Source: Elusimicrobia bacterium GWB2_63_16
GTDB lineage: Bacteria; Elusimicrobiota; Elusimicrobia; Elusimicrobiales; UBA9959
Reading direction: 5' to 3'
Assembly: GCA_001799715.1 (NCBI GenBank)
Contig: MGTZ01000002.1
Span: 39,784 to 103,783 of the forward strand
DNA length: 64,000 nucleotides
Shown: positions 1-8,391 of the stretch, piece by piece
Position numbering within the stretch: the stretch's first letter is position 1
How the letters are laid out: each line of letters opens with the position of its first letter
The notes under the pieces: model-generated
The model's input: the letters and a program-made list of their open reading frames with translations, nothing else
Told to the model about the DNA's origin: nothing
Database searches by the model: none
Made by a program: the position numbers and the translations under genes

Positions 1-2
1 TG

Positions 3-41
3 GCGGCAACGCTGGACCGCCTGCTGCCGCCGGCGCACTGA
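3..41 (+). CDS. 3' end of an unidentified gene (partial)
   Basis: The first bases read in one frame as about a dozen residues, ending LLPPAH, then a TGA stop. A clear intrinsic terminator follows about 60 bases later, which fits the end of a plus-strand gene that begins outside the window. The fragment is too short to assign a family, and another frame without an early stop is also open here. Confidence 0.3.
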   Translation, partial: AATLDRLLPPAH

Positions 42-100
42 AGCACGCTTAAGCGGCGCCCGCCTCCGTAAATTTCCACTAAGAACGCATAATTACCGTC

Positions 101-133
101 AAGCCGGTTCCTTGGCTATGGAACCGGCTTTTT
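101..133 (+). terminator. Rho-independent terminator
   Basis: Perfect 11-bp stem (AAGCCGGTTCC with GGAACCGGCTT) around an 8-base loop, ending in a run of five T. It lies downstream of the partial gene at the window start and upstream of the lipoprotein gene, so it separates two transcription units. Confidence 0.85.
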
Positions 134-226
134 CACTGCGCCTTCCCCATATGCAGGCATCAGTTGCTAAACCACCATACCTACCGCTATAATCTACACG
201 GTGGGCCAAGTACCAGGGGAAATATC

Positions 227-1471
227 TTGAAAAAAATCTTTATACTGCTGTGTTTTGGTCTTTCTTTATCGGGCTGCGTCGCAAACAGGCCGCCGGCCCT
301 AAAGCAGGCCGGGGCTCTGTTCCAGGACCCATATGACCGTATAGTAAAAGACTTCCTGGCAAATAAAGGAAATATCCCCGGCAAAAAGATAGTCGTTTAC
401 GAATTCCAGGACCTTTCCGGGCGGGTGACTCCCGAGGGCAGACTGGTGGCGGAGAGACTTACCACCCGGCTGGTGCAGACCGGGGAATTTGAGGTAATAG
501 AGCGTAACCGTCTCGAAACTGTATTAAAAGAGCTGAAGCTTTCGGCTTCCGGCGCAGTGGATGAAAATACGGCCATGCGCGCCGGCAAGATACTTGGAGC
601 TGCGGCCGTCGTGACAGGCACCCTTGCTCAGATGTCGAGCGGCTTTGAGATCAACGCCAGGGTTATCGACGCGGAAAACGGAAAAATACTGGCTGGCGCC
701 ACGGCGGCGATTTTGGAAAATTCCCTGAACGTTAAAAAAACAGGAAGCCAGCCGCACATCTATGCCCTACAGGCAAGCGTAAGCCAGAGCGCTAACAGGC
801 CAACCCCGGTTTCGACCTCTCAACTGCCTAGATCACCCAAAGGATGGGAAATCTGGGAAGGCTGGAATAATTCCTACGGCAGTTTCAGCTTGGCCGGCGG
901 GAGACTCCTGTACAGTCTCGACACCAGGCAGCATGACCACGCCTGGGCGGACGCCCCTAAGGACGGCTATTATCCCGGGCTGCTTCTGGCCAGGCCGATA
1001 AGGGGTGATAAATGGACCATCGAATTAAAGGCGAACTACACCATGCCGGATGCCGGCGGGCGCTGGTTTTCGACGTGCGTATGGATAGGGAAGAAAGGGA
1101 TAAGGCCCAGCCTGATCAACGCGGAAGAGAACCTGGGCGTATGCTTTTTCAGGCGCGCCGACCAGGCCGGCTATGGTAAAAATTCCGAATGTGTTCAGGT
1201 TAATTACCAGAGCGGCGGAAAGCTGTTGAAAACAGCTACCGTGCCGGGGGACCACAAATACTTGCGCTTCAAGCGGGATTGGACGCGCTTCAGGCTGGCC
1301 TACAGCGACGACGGAAAGAACTACAAAGATCTGCTGGACCTGCAAGCCCCGGAATCGCTGCAAGGCGAAGCTCAAAAGCTTGTATTCGGAGGCCAGTCAT
1401 TCGGGCACCCGGCGGGTTCTTACGCGGAATACGAGGACATCAGGATAAACGGCAAGAAAGAATTGTTTTAG
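227..1471 (+). CDS. CsgG/FlgO-like lipoprotein with C-terminal lectin-like domain
   Basis: A 414-residue predicted lipoprotein. I chose the TTG at 227 because an AGGGGA ribosome site lies just upstream and the product then begins with a lysine pair, a hydrophobic stretch and a lipobox (LSLSGC); the upstream ATG at 164 would put over 20 odd residues before the signal. Residues of roughly 45 to 150 resemble the CsgG/FlgO/LpoB fold: 'VVYEFQDLSGR', then 'ERLTTRLVQTGEFEVIER' and 'AAAVVTGTL'. These proteins are periplasmic outer-membrane lipoproteins linked to secretion, flagella or cell-wall synthase activation. The C-terminal 200 residues (from about 'GWEIWEGWNNSYGSF') look like a concanavalin/LamG-type beta-sandwich that may bind carbohydrate. 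The domain fusion is inferred; the exact role is unknown. Confidence 0.7.
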   Translation: MKKIFILLCFGLSLSGCVANRPPALKQAGALFQDPYDRIVKDFLANKGNIPGKKIVVYEFQDLSGRVTPEGRLVAERLTTRLVQTGEFEVIERNRLETVLKELKLSASGAVDENTAMRAGKILGAAAVVTGTLAQMSSGFEINARVIDAENGKILAGATAAILENSLNVKKTGSQPHIYALQASVSQSANRPTPVSTSQLPRSPKGWEIWEGWNNSYGSFSLAGGRLLYSLDTRQHDHAWADAPKDGYYPGLLLARPIRGDKWTIELKANYTMPDAGGRWFSTCVWIGKKGIRPSLINAEENLGVCFFRRADQAGYGKNSECVQVNYQSGGKLLKTATVPGDHKYLRFKRDWTRFRLAYSDDGKNYKDLLDLQAPESLQGEAQKLVFGGQSFGHPAGSYAEYEDIRINGKKELF

Positions 1472-1491
1472 CGTTTGGCGCCCCGTTCAAA

Positions 1492-1529
1492 TCAAACAGC
1501 CGGCCTTCTTTCGAAGACCGGCTGTTTGA
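1492..1529. terminator. Perfect 12-bp hairpin after the lipoprotein gene
   Basis: TCAAACAGCCGG pairs exactly with CCGGCTGTTTGA around a 14-base loop. It lies 20 bases after the stop of the lipoprotein gene and before the protease promoter. There is no long T tract, so it is a terminator-like structure or mRNA-end stabiliser rather than a textbook terminator. Confidence 0.55.
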
Positions 1530-1609
1530 ATTATGGAGGTGCCGGGATAACATTCCTGTGGTTTCCCTTCGATCAGCCGGCTAAATTTTCCGTGTTCGGG
1601 CCGATTATC

Positions 1610-1615
1610 TATAAT
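1610..1615 (+). promoter_or_regulatory. -10 box TATAAT, six bases before the protease ATG
   Basis: A consensus TATAAT lies exactly six bases before the ATG at 1622, so transcription would begin on or next to the start codon. No Shine-Dalgarno sequence is visible. This suggests a leaderless mRNA; the -35 region is weak. Four other genes in the window show the same arrangement. Confidence 0.5.
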
Positions 1616-1621
1616 ATACGG

Positions 1622-2902
1622 ATGAATCCCGGTAAAACCCTGCTCCTCGCGCTGGCGGCGCTGGCCGCCCAGCCCGGTGCGTTCGCCGGCGCTGACCTGC
1701 AGCGCCTGACCGCCGCCGAACTGCGCGGCGGGGCGGCCGCACCCCCCGTTCCGCGCCCCTCCGCCCCGGCCGTGAAAGAATGGACCGTCATGGTCTTCGT
1801 CAACGCCAAGAATAATTTGGAGGAATTCGGCCTGCGCGACCTCAACGAGATGGAATCGGCCGGCTCCTCGGACCAGGTCAATATCGTCGCCGAACTGGGG
1901 CGCGCCCGGGGCTATTACTCCGGCGACGGCGACTGGACCGGCGTAAGGCGCTATTTGATCCGTAAGGACGCGGACCCGGCCAGGCTGGCCTCTCCGGCGC
2001 TGGCCGACCTGGGGCCCGCCGACATGGGCGACTACCGGAGCGTCGTAGGTTTTGTCCGCTGGGCCAAGGCCGCGTACCCGGCAAAAAAATACCTGCTGGT
2101 GGTCTGGAACCACGGCTCCGGCTGGACCAAGGCGGCGGGTCAGGCGGCCAGAGGCATCTCCTACGACGATGAGACCGGCAGCCACATCACAGTCCCCCAA
2201 CTGGCCGAGGCGTTGGCGCAGGCCGGCGGTACCGATGTCTACGCCTCGGACGCCTGTCTGATGCAGATGGCTGAAGTGGCCTGGGAGCTGAAAGACCAGG
2301 CGCCGTACGTGGTGGGCTCAGAGGAGACAGAACCCGCCGACGGCTATCCCTACGGCGCTTTGCTGGGCGGACTGACGGCCGACCCCGCCATGTCCCCGCG
2401 CGCGCTGGCCGCGCTGGCGGTCTCTTCTTACGCCGCTTATTATTCCGCGCAGGGCACCGGCGCCACGATGAGCGCGCTCAAAACCTCGGCCCTCCCGGAA
2501 TTTCTCAGGCTGACCGGCGCTTTCACCGCGGCCGCGATGGCGGCCGGGGACAAGGGCGTTGTAAAGCGCGGGCTGTATTACGCCCAGCACTACGCCTACG
2601 AGGACAATAAGGACCTCGACAGTTTTGTGAGCTATGTGGTGCTGAGGTCGCAGGACCGGGCGGTCCGGGAAACCGGGACGGCGCTGCTGGCCTGGCTGCG
2701 CGGAGAACTGGTGGCGCATAAGGCCGCCGCCAACTACGAGCAGACTCCGGAAGGGCTTGAGCCGACAGACTACTCAAAGGCCGGCGGGCTGGCGGTTTAC
2801 CTGCCTGGCACCCCGGCCCCGGCCGCTTACGACGAACTGCGCTGGGCGAAAGACTCCTCCTGGGACGACTTCCTCGACTGGATAGCTCCGCCGAAACCGT
2901 AG
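1622..2902 (+). CDS. Clostripain-family (C11) cysteine protease, secreted
   Basis: A 426-residue secreted peptidase of family C11. An N-terminal signal peptide (hydrophobic stretch ending AQPGAFA) precedes a Pro/Ala-rich linker. The mature domain opens with 'EWTVMVFVNAKNNLE', a hallmark of the family. The catalytic pair is visible: His164 in 'VWNHGSGW' and Cys212 in 'ASDACLMQM'. Known members cleave after Arg or Lys and are often self-activated. An upstream in-frame ATG at 1475 would add 49 residues running through the hairpin and promoter, so I take the ATG at 1622. A close paralogue lies at the other end of the window (58115), with the same motifs. Confidence 0.9.
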   Translation: MNPGKTLLLALAALAAQPGAFAGADLQRLTAAELRGGAAAPPVPRPSAPAVKEWTVMVFVNAKNNLEEFGLRDLNEMESAGSSDQVNIVAELGRARGYYSGDGDWTGVRRYLIRKDADPARLASPALADLGPADMGDYRSVVGFVRWAKAAYPAKKYLLVVWNHGSGWTKAAGQAARGISYDDETGSHITVPQLAEALAQAGGTDVYASDACLMQMAEVAWELKDQAPYVVGSEETEPADGYPYGALLGGLTADPAMSPRALAALAVSSYAAYYSAQGTGATMSALKTSALPEFLRLTGAFTAAAMAAGDKGVVKRGLYYAQHYAYEDNKDLDSFVSYVVLRSQDRAVRETGTALLAWLRGELVAHKAAANYEQTPEGLEPTDYSKAGGLAVYLPGTPAPAAYDELRWAKDSSWDDFLDWIAPPKP

Positions 2903-3160
2903 CCGCCTTTCATTCCCCTATATATCCCTAACCTGGAGCCGCCGCAAGCCCACAGGGGGGAGGCCGAAGCCCTGGGAAAAGTTTCTCCCGGACAAAAAGC
3001 CTGTTCGGAGCGGCGGCAAAAACCGCCTCCCCGCTCCTGTTCGGGGATATGATCGTTTTTGCCGGCAAAGTGGAACGTTGCGAGGGCGGCATGTCCGGGG
3101 GAAGGAGGAAAAGGCGGGGGGAGCTGACGATAACTGCGCTTATGTTTCCTGCAGGTCAGC

Positions 3161-4000
3161 CTAAAGGTTGAACGAGGCGTCGTCGGCGCCGAGGACGGTG
3201 ACGCCCGTCTCCTTGGCGGCGGCCAGGAACTCTTCCATGCCGAGTATCAGCGTCTTGCCGGCCTCCAGCACCAGGGTGGAGGCGCCGGCTTCCTTCATCA
3301 CGTGCAGGGTGCGCGCGCCGGCCACCGGCAGGTCGAAGCGCATGTCCTGGCCGGGGCGGGCCACTTTCACCACGGTCAGGGATGAGCCGCCGCGGCCTTT
3401 GGTGAGCTGCCCGGCGCGGCGGATGCACTCGTCGGTGCCCTCCATGCCCTCGGCGGCTATCACGGTCTGGTCGCGCAGCACCACGGTGAGGCCTATGTCC
3501 AGGTCGGCGATGGCCTTGGCGGCGCGCCAGCCGTAGGCGGCGGTTTTAAGAGTGTCGGCGTCGGGTTTTTTGCCGGTCAGCAGGCCGGGCTTGATCAGCA
3601 AATGGCCCAGCAGCGTGGCGGAGCTGACTATCTCGATGCCGTCCTTGCCGAGCTCCTCGGCCACGGCCGTGAAGATGGCCCCGGCCTTCTTGTCGCGCAG
3701 CTTGAACAGCAGCTTGGCCGCGCGCAGGTCGGGCACTATGCCGCCGAAGATGTTGACGTGCGGGATCTGCCCCACCATCAGGGCCTTATGCACGCCGCCG
3801 TCGCGCAGGAAGTCGATGGGGCCGCCCACGTTGCCGAGGCGGAACCAGCGGGTCTGCGCGGCGTACTGCTCTATCTCTTTGGGGGTGATATCGTGCAGGC
3901 CCACGACGTAAACGTCGAGGCCGGCCTTTTTGGCCTCGGCCGCGAACAGCAGCGGGAAGCTGCCGCCGCCGGCGATGAGCCCGATTTTCTCGGCCATCAA
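3161..4000 (-). CDS. lpxI: UDP-2,3-diacylglucosamine diphosphatase LpxI
   Basis: 279 residues, normal length for LpxI (DUF1009). It hydrolyses UDP-2,3-diacylglucosamine to lipid X and UMP, the fourth step of lipid A synthesis, in the cytoplasm; it replaces LpxH in many bacteria. The N-terminus 'IGLIAGGGSFPLLFA' and the C-terminal segment with 'TVVKVARPGQDMRFDLP' and 'LEAGKTLILG' match the family. Its start overlaps the lpxA stop, so the two are translationally coupled. It is the last gene of the minus-strand bamA-to-lpxI block. No obvious terminator is seen just downstream. Confidence 0.93.
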   Translation of the reverse strand: MMAEKIGLIAGGGSFPLLFAAEAKKAGLDVYVVGLHDITPKEIEQYAAQTRWFRLGNVGGPIDFLRDGGVHKALMVGQIPHVNIFGGIVPDLRAAKLLFKLRDKKAGAIFTAVAEELGKDGIEIVSSATLLGHLLIKPGLLTGKKPDADTLKTAAYGWRAAKAIADLDIGLTVVLRDQTVIAAEGMEGTDECIRRAGQLTKGRGGSSLTVVKVARPGQDMRFDLPVAGARTLHVMKEAGASTLVLEAGKTLILGMEEFLAAAKETGVTVLGADDASFNL

Positions 4001-4809
4001 TCGTTGGCCGCGGTTTCCAGGTCGCGGGCGGTGCGGCGCGGGCGGGCTATGCCGCGCTTGGAGGACTCGACGAAATCCAGGATCAGCGAGGCTTCCGGCG
4101 GCAGGTTCTCCGAGCGCAGCTGCGCCACGGCGTCCTTGAGCAGCAGGCCGCGGAAGAACAGGGTCTTGAAGACGTGCTTGATGGCTTTTATCTGTTCGGG
4201 GGTGAAGCCGTTGCGGCGCAGCCCGACGATGTTGAGCGTTACCGGCCGGGCCCTGTCGCCCTGCGCTATCACGTAGGGGATGATGTCCTGGTTGACCATG
4301 CCGCCGCCGGAGACCATGGCGAATTTACCGATGCGGGTGAACTGGTGTATGCCGGCGAGGCCGGAGATGGTGGCCCGGTCGCCTATCTGCACGTGGCCGG
4401 CGGGCGCGGAGGAGTTCACGAGGATGACGTTATTGCCCACGCGGCAGTCATGGCCGAGGTGCGAGTTGGCCATCAGCATGCAGCCCGAACCCATGGAGGT
4501 GAGGTTGGTGGCGTGGGAGCCGCGGTGCAGCGTCACGTTCTCGCGGATGACGTTATTGTCCCCCATTGTAAAACGGGTGTGCTCGCCCTTGTAGGACCAG
4601 TCCTGCGGCGGCATGCCGACGTAGGCGGCCCCGGTGAACAGATTGTTCTTGCCGACGGTGCAGAACTCGAAGATGCAGTGCGGGCCTATCTTGGTGCCGT
4701 CGCCTATCTGCACGTCCTCGCCTATCACTACGAACGGGCCTATCTCCACGTTCTCGCCTATCTGGGCCTTGGGGTCTATTACCGCGGTGGGGTGTATCTT
4801 CGTGGGCAT
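3997..4809 (-). CDS. lpxA: Acyl-[ACP]-UDP-N-acetylglucosamine O-acyltransferase LpxA
   Basis: 270 residues. LpxA transfers a 3-hydroxyacyl chain from ACP to UDP-GlcNAc, the first step of lipid A synthesis, acting as a cytosolic homotrimer. The N-terminal two thirds is a left-handed beta helix of hexapeptide repeats ('IDPKAQIGENVEIGPFVVIG'). The catalytic His lies in 'SHLGHDCRVGNN', and the C-terminal helical domain starts after 'VGLRRNGFTPEQIKAIK', which is characteristic of LpxA and distinguishes it from LpxD. It follows fabZ closely, as in many genomes. Confidence 0.96.
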   Translation of the reverse strand: MPTKIHPTAVIDPKAQIGENVEIGPFVVIGEDVQIGDGTKIGPHCIFEFCTVGKNNLFTGAAYVGMPPQDWSYKGEHTRFTMGDNNVIRENVTLHRGSHATNLTSMGSGCMLMANSHLGHDCRVGNNVILVNSSAPAGHVQIGDRATISGLAGIHQFTRIGKFAMVSGGGMVNQDIIPYVIAQGDRARPVTLNIVGLRRNGFTPEQIKAIKHVFKTLFFRGLLLKDAVAQLRSENLPPEASLILDFVESSKRGIARPRRTARDLETAAND

Positions 4810-4833
4810 AATTTTCCTCCGGAAATTAAACGC

Positions 4834-5292
4834 TTAACCTAGGGCGAAAGTCAGTTCGGCTTCGGCGGCGGACTCGTCGCCCACCCAGGCCTCGGCCCTG
4901 ACCTTGCCGAGGTGGCTCTTCATGCGCAGGATCTCCACGTGCATCTTCAGCACGTCGCCGGGCACTACCTGGCGGCGGAACTTGGCCTTGCTGATGCCGG
5001 CGAAGAAGCCCAGGCGGCCCTTGGTTTCGGGCAGGGCCATCATCATCGCGGCCGCGGTCTGGGCCATGCCCTCCAGCATCAGGACGCCGGGCATGATGGG
5101 CTTCTCGGGGAAGTGGCCGTGGAAATAGAGTTCGTTGGCGCTGACGCATTTGACGCCGACGCAGTACTTGCCTTCCTCGACGACCTCGACGCGGTCCACC
5201 ATCATGAAGGGATAGCGGTGGGGAATGATCTTGAGTATTTCTTCGCAGGGGATGACGCGTACGGGCTTGTAGGGGCGCGGGGTTTCGGTCAT
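4834..5292 (-). CDS. fabZ: 3-hydroxyacyl-[ACP] dehydratase FabZ
   Basis: 152 residues with a single hot-dog fold. FabZ dehydrates 3-hydroxyacyl-ACP in fatty acid elongation and competes with LpxA/LpxD for the same substrate, which explains its place in this block. 'IIPHRYPFMMVDRV' holds the active-site His, and 'FHGHFPEKPIMPGVLMLEGM' holds the catalytic Glu; both are fully conserved. It lies 3 bases after the lpxC stop and 24 bases before lpxA. Confidence 0.95.
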   Translation of the reverse strand: MTETPRPYKPVRVIPCEEILKIIPHRYPFMMVDRVEVVEEGKYCVGVKCVSANELYFHGHFPEKPIMPGVLMLEGMAQTAAAMMMALPETKGRLGFFAGISKAKFRRQVVPGDVLKMHVEILRMKSHLGKVRAEAWVGDESAAEAELTFALG

Positions 5293-5295
5293 GGT

Positions 5296-6126
5296 TTAGA
5301 GGGCCTTTTCCAGTAATAGTTTAGCAAAATTGACGTTGGCGGCGTGGCCGGGGCGCTCGGCCTCGATATAGATATCCCTGAGCGGCCGGCCGGCCAGGGC
5401 GAGGTCGCCTATGAGGTCCAGCAGTTTGTGGCGGGCGAATTCGTCGGGGTAGCGCAGGCCGCCCTTGGCGAGGATCTCGTTCTCGGCTATGACCACGGCG
5501 TTATCCAGCGAGCCGCCCAGGCCCAGGCCGGCCTTCTTGAGCGCCTCGAGTTCGTGCGAGAAGCCGAAGGTGCGGGCCGGCGCCACGCGGACCAGGTATT
5601 CTTCCGGCGACAGCATGAATTCCACGGTCTGCCTGCCCACCAGCTTGTGCGGGTAGTCGTAGGTGAGCTTGATGAGGACGCAGCCCTTCATGGGCCTGGC
5701 GAGGAAACGGATGTCGCCCTTGGCCATCTCGAGCTGGCCGCCTATCGAAAGGGTTTTGCGTTCCTGCTCCGGCTTTTCGGCGAGGCCGGCCTTATGCAGG
5801 GCCGTGGCGAAAGGCAGGGCCGAGCCGTCGGCGGCCGGCGGCTCCTCTCCGGAGATCTCTATATCCAGGTCGTCTATGCCCAGGCCGGCGGCGGCGGACA
5901 GCAAATGCTCCACGGTGTAAATATTGTTCTTGCCGTCGGTGATATTGGTGCCGCGCGCGGTGCCGGCTATGCGGTCCAGCGTGGCGGGTATCGGCTCCGC
6001 GAACAGCGGGCTGAGAAAGCGGTACCCGGTCGGCCCCTCCGCAGGCAGGAAAGTCACTCTGGCGGGTTTCCCCTTATGCAGGCCGATGCCCTCTATCGTC
6101 GCAGCAGTCTTAATCGTTGTTCTCAT
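5296..6126 (-). CDS. lpxC: UDP-3-O-acyl-N-acetylglucosamine deacetylase LpxC
   Basis: 276 residues, slightly short for the family (about 300). LpxC is the zinc-dependent committed step of lipid A synthesis. The zinc ligands and catalytic residues are visible: 'VEHLLSAAAGLGIDDL' (first His) and 'HKLLDLIGDLALAG' (second His and Asp). 'DGSALPF' is also typical. In several bacteria lpxC and fabZ are fused; here they are separate genes three bases apart. The gene is separated from lpxD upstream by a 379-base palindrome-rich gap, so it may have its own promoter there. Confidence 0.95.
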   Translation of the reverse strand: MRTTIKTAATIEGIGLHKGKPARVTFLPAEGPTGYRFLSPLFAEPIPATLDRIAGTARGTNITDGKNNIYTVEHLLSAAAGLGIDDLDIEISGEEPPAADGSALPFATALHKAGLAEKPEQERKTLSIGGQLEMAKGDIRFLARPMKGCVLIKLTYDYPHKLVGRQTVEFMLSPEEYLVRVAPARTFGFSHELEALKKAGLGLGGSLDNAVVIAENEILAKGGLRYPDEFARHKLLDLIGDLALAGRPLRDIYIEAERPGHAANVNFAKLLLEKAL

Positions 6127-6505
6127 CAGGTAAATGTGTCGCTGAAAGTTTTACTGAGGCCCGCCAAGGGGACGCCTTCTGCGGGTACGCTCGGCCACAC
6201 CGTGGCCTCGCTCTTTCGCTCCGGTTCGGCGCTACGCAAGCCTCACCTCCGCGAGGCCCCTCCGAAGGCATCCCCTCGTCGGGCCATTGCTCGTAAAGTA
6301 AGCCGGAGGAACCATGCCGGCCGGGAGCGATTTTAGGGCGCAGGGCCAAGGGCCGCAGCGGACGGCCTATCATTAAGGCCGCGGCGAAGAATGTCTGAGC
6401 GAGGCACTGTGTGCCGAGCGAGTTCTTCGCCGGCGGAGGCCTGCCGGCCCTCTTCCGCCGCGCCCGCTCTATGAGCGAGCGGTCGGCATGGTTCCTCCTG
6501 CCCGT
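6127..6505. repeat. Palindrome-rich gap between lpxD and lpxC
   Basis: 379 bases with no convincing gene. It holds two nested palindromic blocks. In the first, GGGGACGCCTTC near 6170 faces GAAGGCATCCCC near 6273 (imperfect arms), with GGCCAC-ACC-GTGGCC near 6189 inside. In the second, an exact 15-bp inverted repeat joins GGAGGAACCATGCCG (6305) with CGGCATGGTTCCTCC (6484); inside it are GGCCT-7-AGGCC near 6365 and GGCGAAGAA facing TTCTTCGCC (about 6384 and 6423). This looks like palindromic mobile or REP-like DNA, or a structured leader of lpxC. An 87-codon open frame across it only reflects GC content. Confidence 0.6.
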
Positions 6506-7534
6506 CTATATCCCGAGATGCTTCTTTATTTTAGAGAGCGTGCGGTGCATTTCGGGGAGGCGGCCGAGCAAAGCTTCTATCTTCATGGCCTGCAGGCGCG
6601 GGCGGGCGGTGTGGCCGAAGACTATCTGGTTGGGGCCCAGGCTCGACATCACGCCCGTCTTGCCCATCACCACGGTGTTCTCGCCGATGGTGAGGTGGTC
6701 GGAGACGCCGGCCTGGCCGGCGAGGATGACGCCGTCGCCCACCGCGGTGGAGCCGGCCACGGCTACCTGCGCCAGGATCAGGCAGTTCTTGCCGAGCTTG
6801 ACGTTGTGCGCGATGTGCACTAAATTGTCCATCTTGGTGCCCGCGCCGATGACCGTGGTCTCCAGCGCCGCGCGGTCTATGACGGCGTTGGCGCCGATCT
6901 CCACCTTGTCCTCTATGACCACGCGGCCGAGCTGCGGGATCTTCTCGTGCGTGCCGCGGGGGGAGGTGTAGCCGAAGCCGTCGGAGCCGATCACCGTGCC
7001 GGCGTGTATGATCACCTCTATGCCCACCTCGCAGCCGTCCAGGAGCTTGACGCCGGGGTAAAGGCGGGAGCGGGCCCCGATCCTGGCGTTGCGGCCCACG
7101 TAGCATTGCGCGCCGATCACGGCGCCGGTGCCTACGACGGCCCCGTCCTCCACTACGGCGCAGGCGCCGATGTGGACGTTCTCGCCGATCCTGGCCGAGG
7201 CGGAAACTACGGCGGAGGGGTGCGCGCCGGGCGGGGGCAGCGGGCGCATCTCTTTCTCCACGACGCGCAGCGCCAGCATGAAAGCGTACCTGGGGTTCTT
7301 GGTGTAGACCACGACGCCGGGGAAGGCCTTGAGCGCCTCCTCGCAGCCGCGCGGAGCCAGCAGGCAGCCGGCCCGCGAGGCCAGCGCGGCGGGCGCCAGC
7401 GCGGCGTCGGCCAGGAAAGCCAGGTCGGCGGGGCCGGCCTGCTCCAGCGGAGCGGCGGCGAAGAGCGGGGTGGCCCCGTCGCCCTGCAGGTCGCCTTCGG
7501 CGAGGCGGGCTATATCGGCGGCGGTCAAATTCAT
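6506..7534 (-). CDS. lpxD: UDP-3-O-(3-hydroxyacyl)glucosamine N-acyltransferase LpxD
   Basis: 342 residues, typical for LpxD. It adds the N-linked acyl chain in the third lipid A step. An N-terminal uridine-binding domain (about residues 1-100, 'LTAADIARLAEGDLQGDG') is followed by a long hexapeptide-repeat beta helix from 'HPSAVVSASARIGENVHIG'. The catalytic His lies in 'NLVHIAHNVKLGKN'. The C-terminus ends in a short helix. Its start overlaps the stop of the Skp-like gene by four bases (ATGA), so they form one operon with bamA. Confidence 0.95.
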   Translation of the reverse strand: MNLTAADIARLAEGDLQGDGATPLFAAAPLEQAGPADLAFLADAALAPAALASRAGCLLAPRGCEEALKAFPGVVVYTKNPRYAFMLALRVVEKEMRPLPPPGAHPSAVVSASARIGENVHIGACAVVEDGAVVGTGAVIGAQCYVGRNARIGARSRLYPGVKLLDGCEVGIEVIIHAGTVIGSDGFGYTSPRGTHEKIPQLGRVVIEDKVEIGANAVIDRAALETTVIGAGTKMDNLVHIAHNVKLGKNCLILAQVAVAGSTAVGDGVILAGQAGVSDHLTIGENTVVMGKTGVMSSLGPNQIVFGHTARPRLQAMKIEALLGRLPEMHRTLSKIKKHLGI

Positions 7535-8349
7535 AGGCCGTTCTCCTCGAGTTTCTTGAGCAGCTTGCCGGTCAGGTCCACCGCGTTCTGGCCGTAAAGG
7601 ATGTTGCGCTTGTCCACCACCACGCTGACCTCTTCCTTGATGGCCAGCTCGCGCAGGGCCACGTAGATGCGGCCCAGCAGCAGCTCGCCCTTGCGGCTCT
7701 CGTATTCCAGCAGCTCACGCTCGGCCTGGCGCTGCGCCTGGCGCAGCTCGGCTTCTCGGGTCACCACTTCGGCCTCTTTCTTCTGCAGCGCGGCGTCGAT
7801 CTCCGGCACGGAGGTGGAGACGGAAAATTTAAAATGGGTCACCGGCACTTTGGCCACGCCCGGCATGTCTATGCCGCCCATGCCCGGCAGGGCCTCGGGC
7901 AGCGCGGCGGGGGCTGCGGTAGATAGCGTCAGCTCCGCCCCGGCGGGGGCGGAGGTGGAACCGGTCACCGGCTGGGTCGAGACCGCGGCCGCGGCCAGCG
8001 CCGCGGCGGCCGCCCTGGCGTCGGCGGCTGCCTGCTCCACGCTGCGCTGCGTCTCGAGGAGCGAGGGCAGCGTCAGCGCGAACTCGCGCTCCTGGCGCAG
8101 CTTGGCCATCTCGGCCTTCAGCGTGAAAATGGCGGTCTTCCTGGCGTTCAGCGCGTCTTCCTTCTTCTTGATCTCGGAGAGGAAGTCCTCGCGGGCGCCG
8201 GCGGTGCCGGAGTAGTCCTTGAAGACGCGGTCTATGTCCACGTAGCCTATGGTGCCGGACTCTCCGCGGTTCTCCTGCAGCAGCAGTTCCAGCGCCCCGG
8301 CGCCGGCGGGAACCAGCGCGAGGATAGCCGTGATGATCAGTTTTTTCAT
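7531..8349 (-). CDS. skp: OmpH/Skp-like periplasmic chaperone
   Basis: 272 residues. Skp/OmpH proteins are periplasmic coiled-coil chaperones that carry unfolded outer-membrane proteins to BamA. A signal peptide (KKLIITAILALVPAGAGA) is followed by 'IGYVDIDRVFKDY', the family's opening beta strand, and then charged coiled coil. Unlike E. coli Skp (about 160 residues) it has an Ala/Thr/Pro-rich insertion of about 90 residues near the middle ('AAAAALAAAAVSTQPVTGS') before the coil resumes with 'ALQKKEAEVVTREAELRQ'. Its place between bamA and lpxD is the usual one. Confidence 0.87.
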   Translation of the reverse strand: MKKLIITAILALVPAGAGALELLLQENRGESGTIGYVDIDRVFKDYSGTAGAREDFLSEIKKKEDALNARKTAIFTLKAEMAKLRQEREFALTLPSLLETQRSVEQAAADARAAAAALAAAAVSTQPVTGSTSAPAGAELTLSTAAPAALPEALPGMGGIDMPGVAKVPVTHFKFSVSTSVPEIDAALQKKEAEVVTREAELRQAQRQAERELLEYESRKGELLLGRIYVALRELAIKEEVSVVVDKRNILYGQNAVDLTGKLLKKLEENGL

Positions 8350-8391
8350 GATAACCTTCCGTTGTCTCCGGCGGCCCCGGGCCGCCGTTCT

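Noticed and set aside
6110-6373. An 87-codon minus-strand frame across the palindromic gap into lpxC
   Set aside because: It lies inside inverted repeats and overlaps the lpxC start; Arg/Pro-rich translation with no family.
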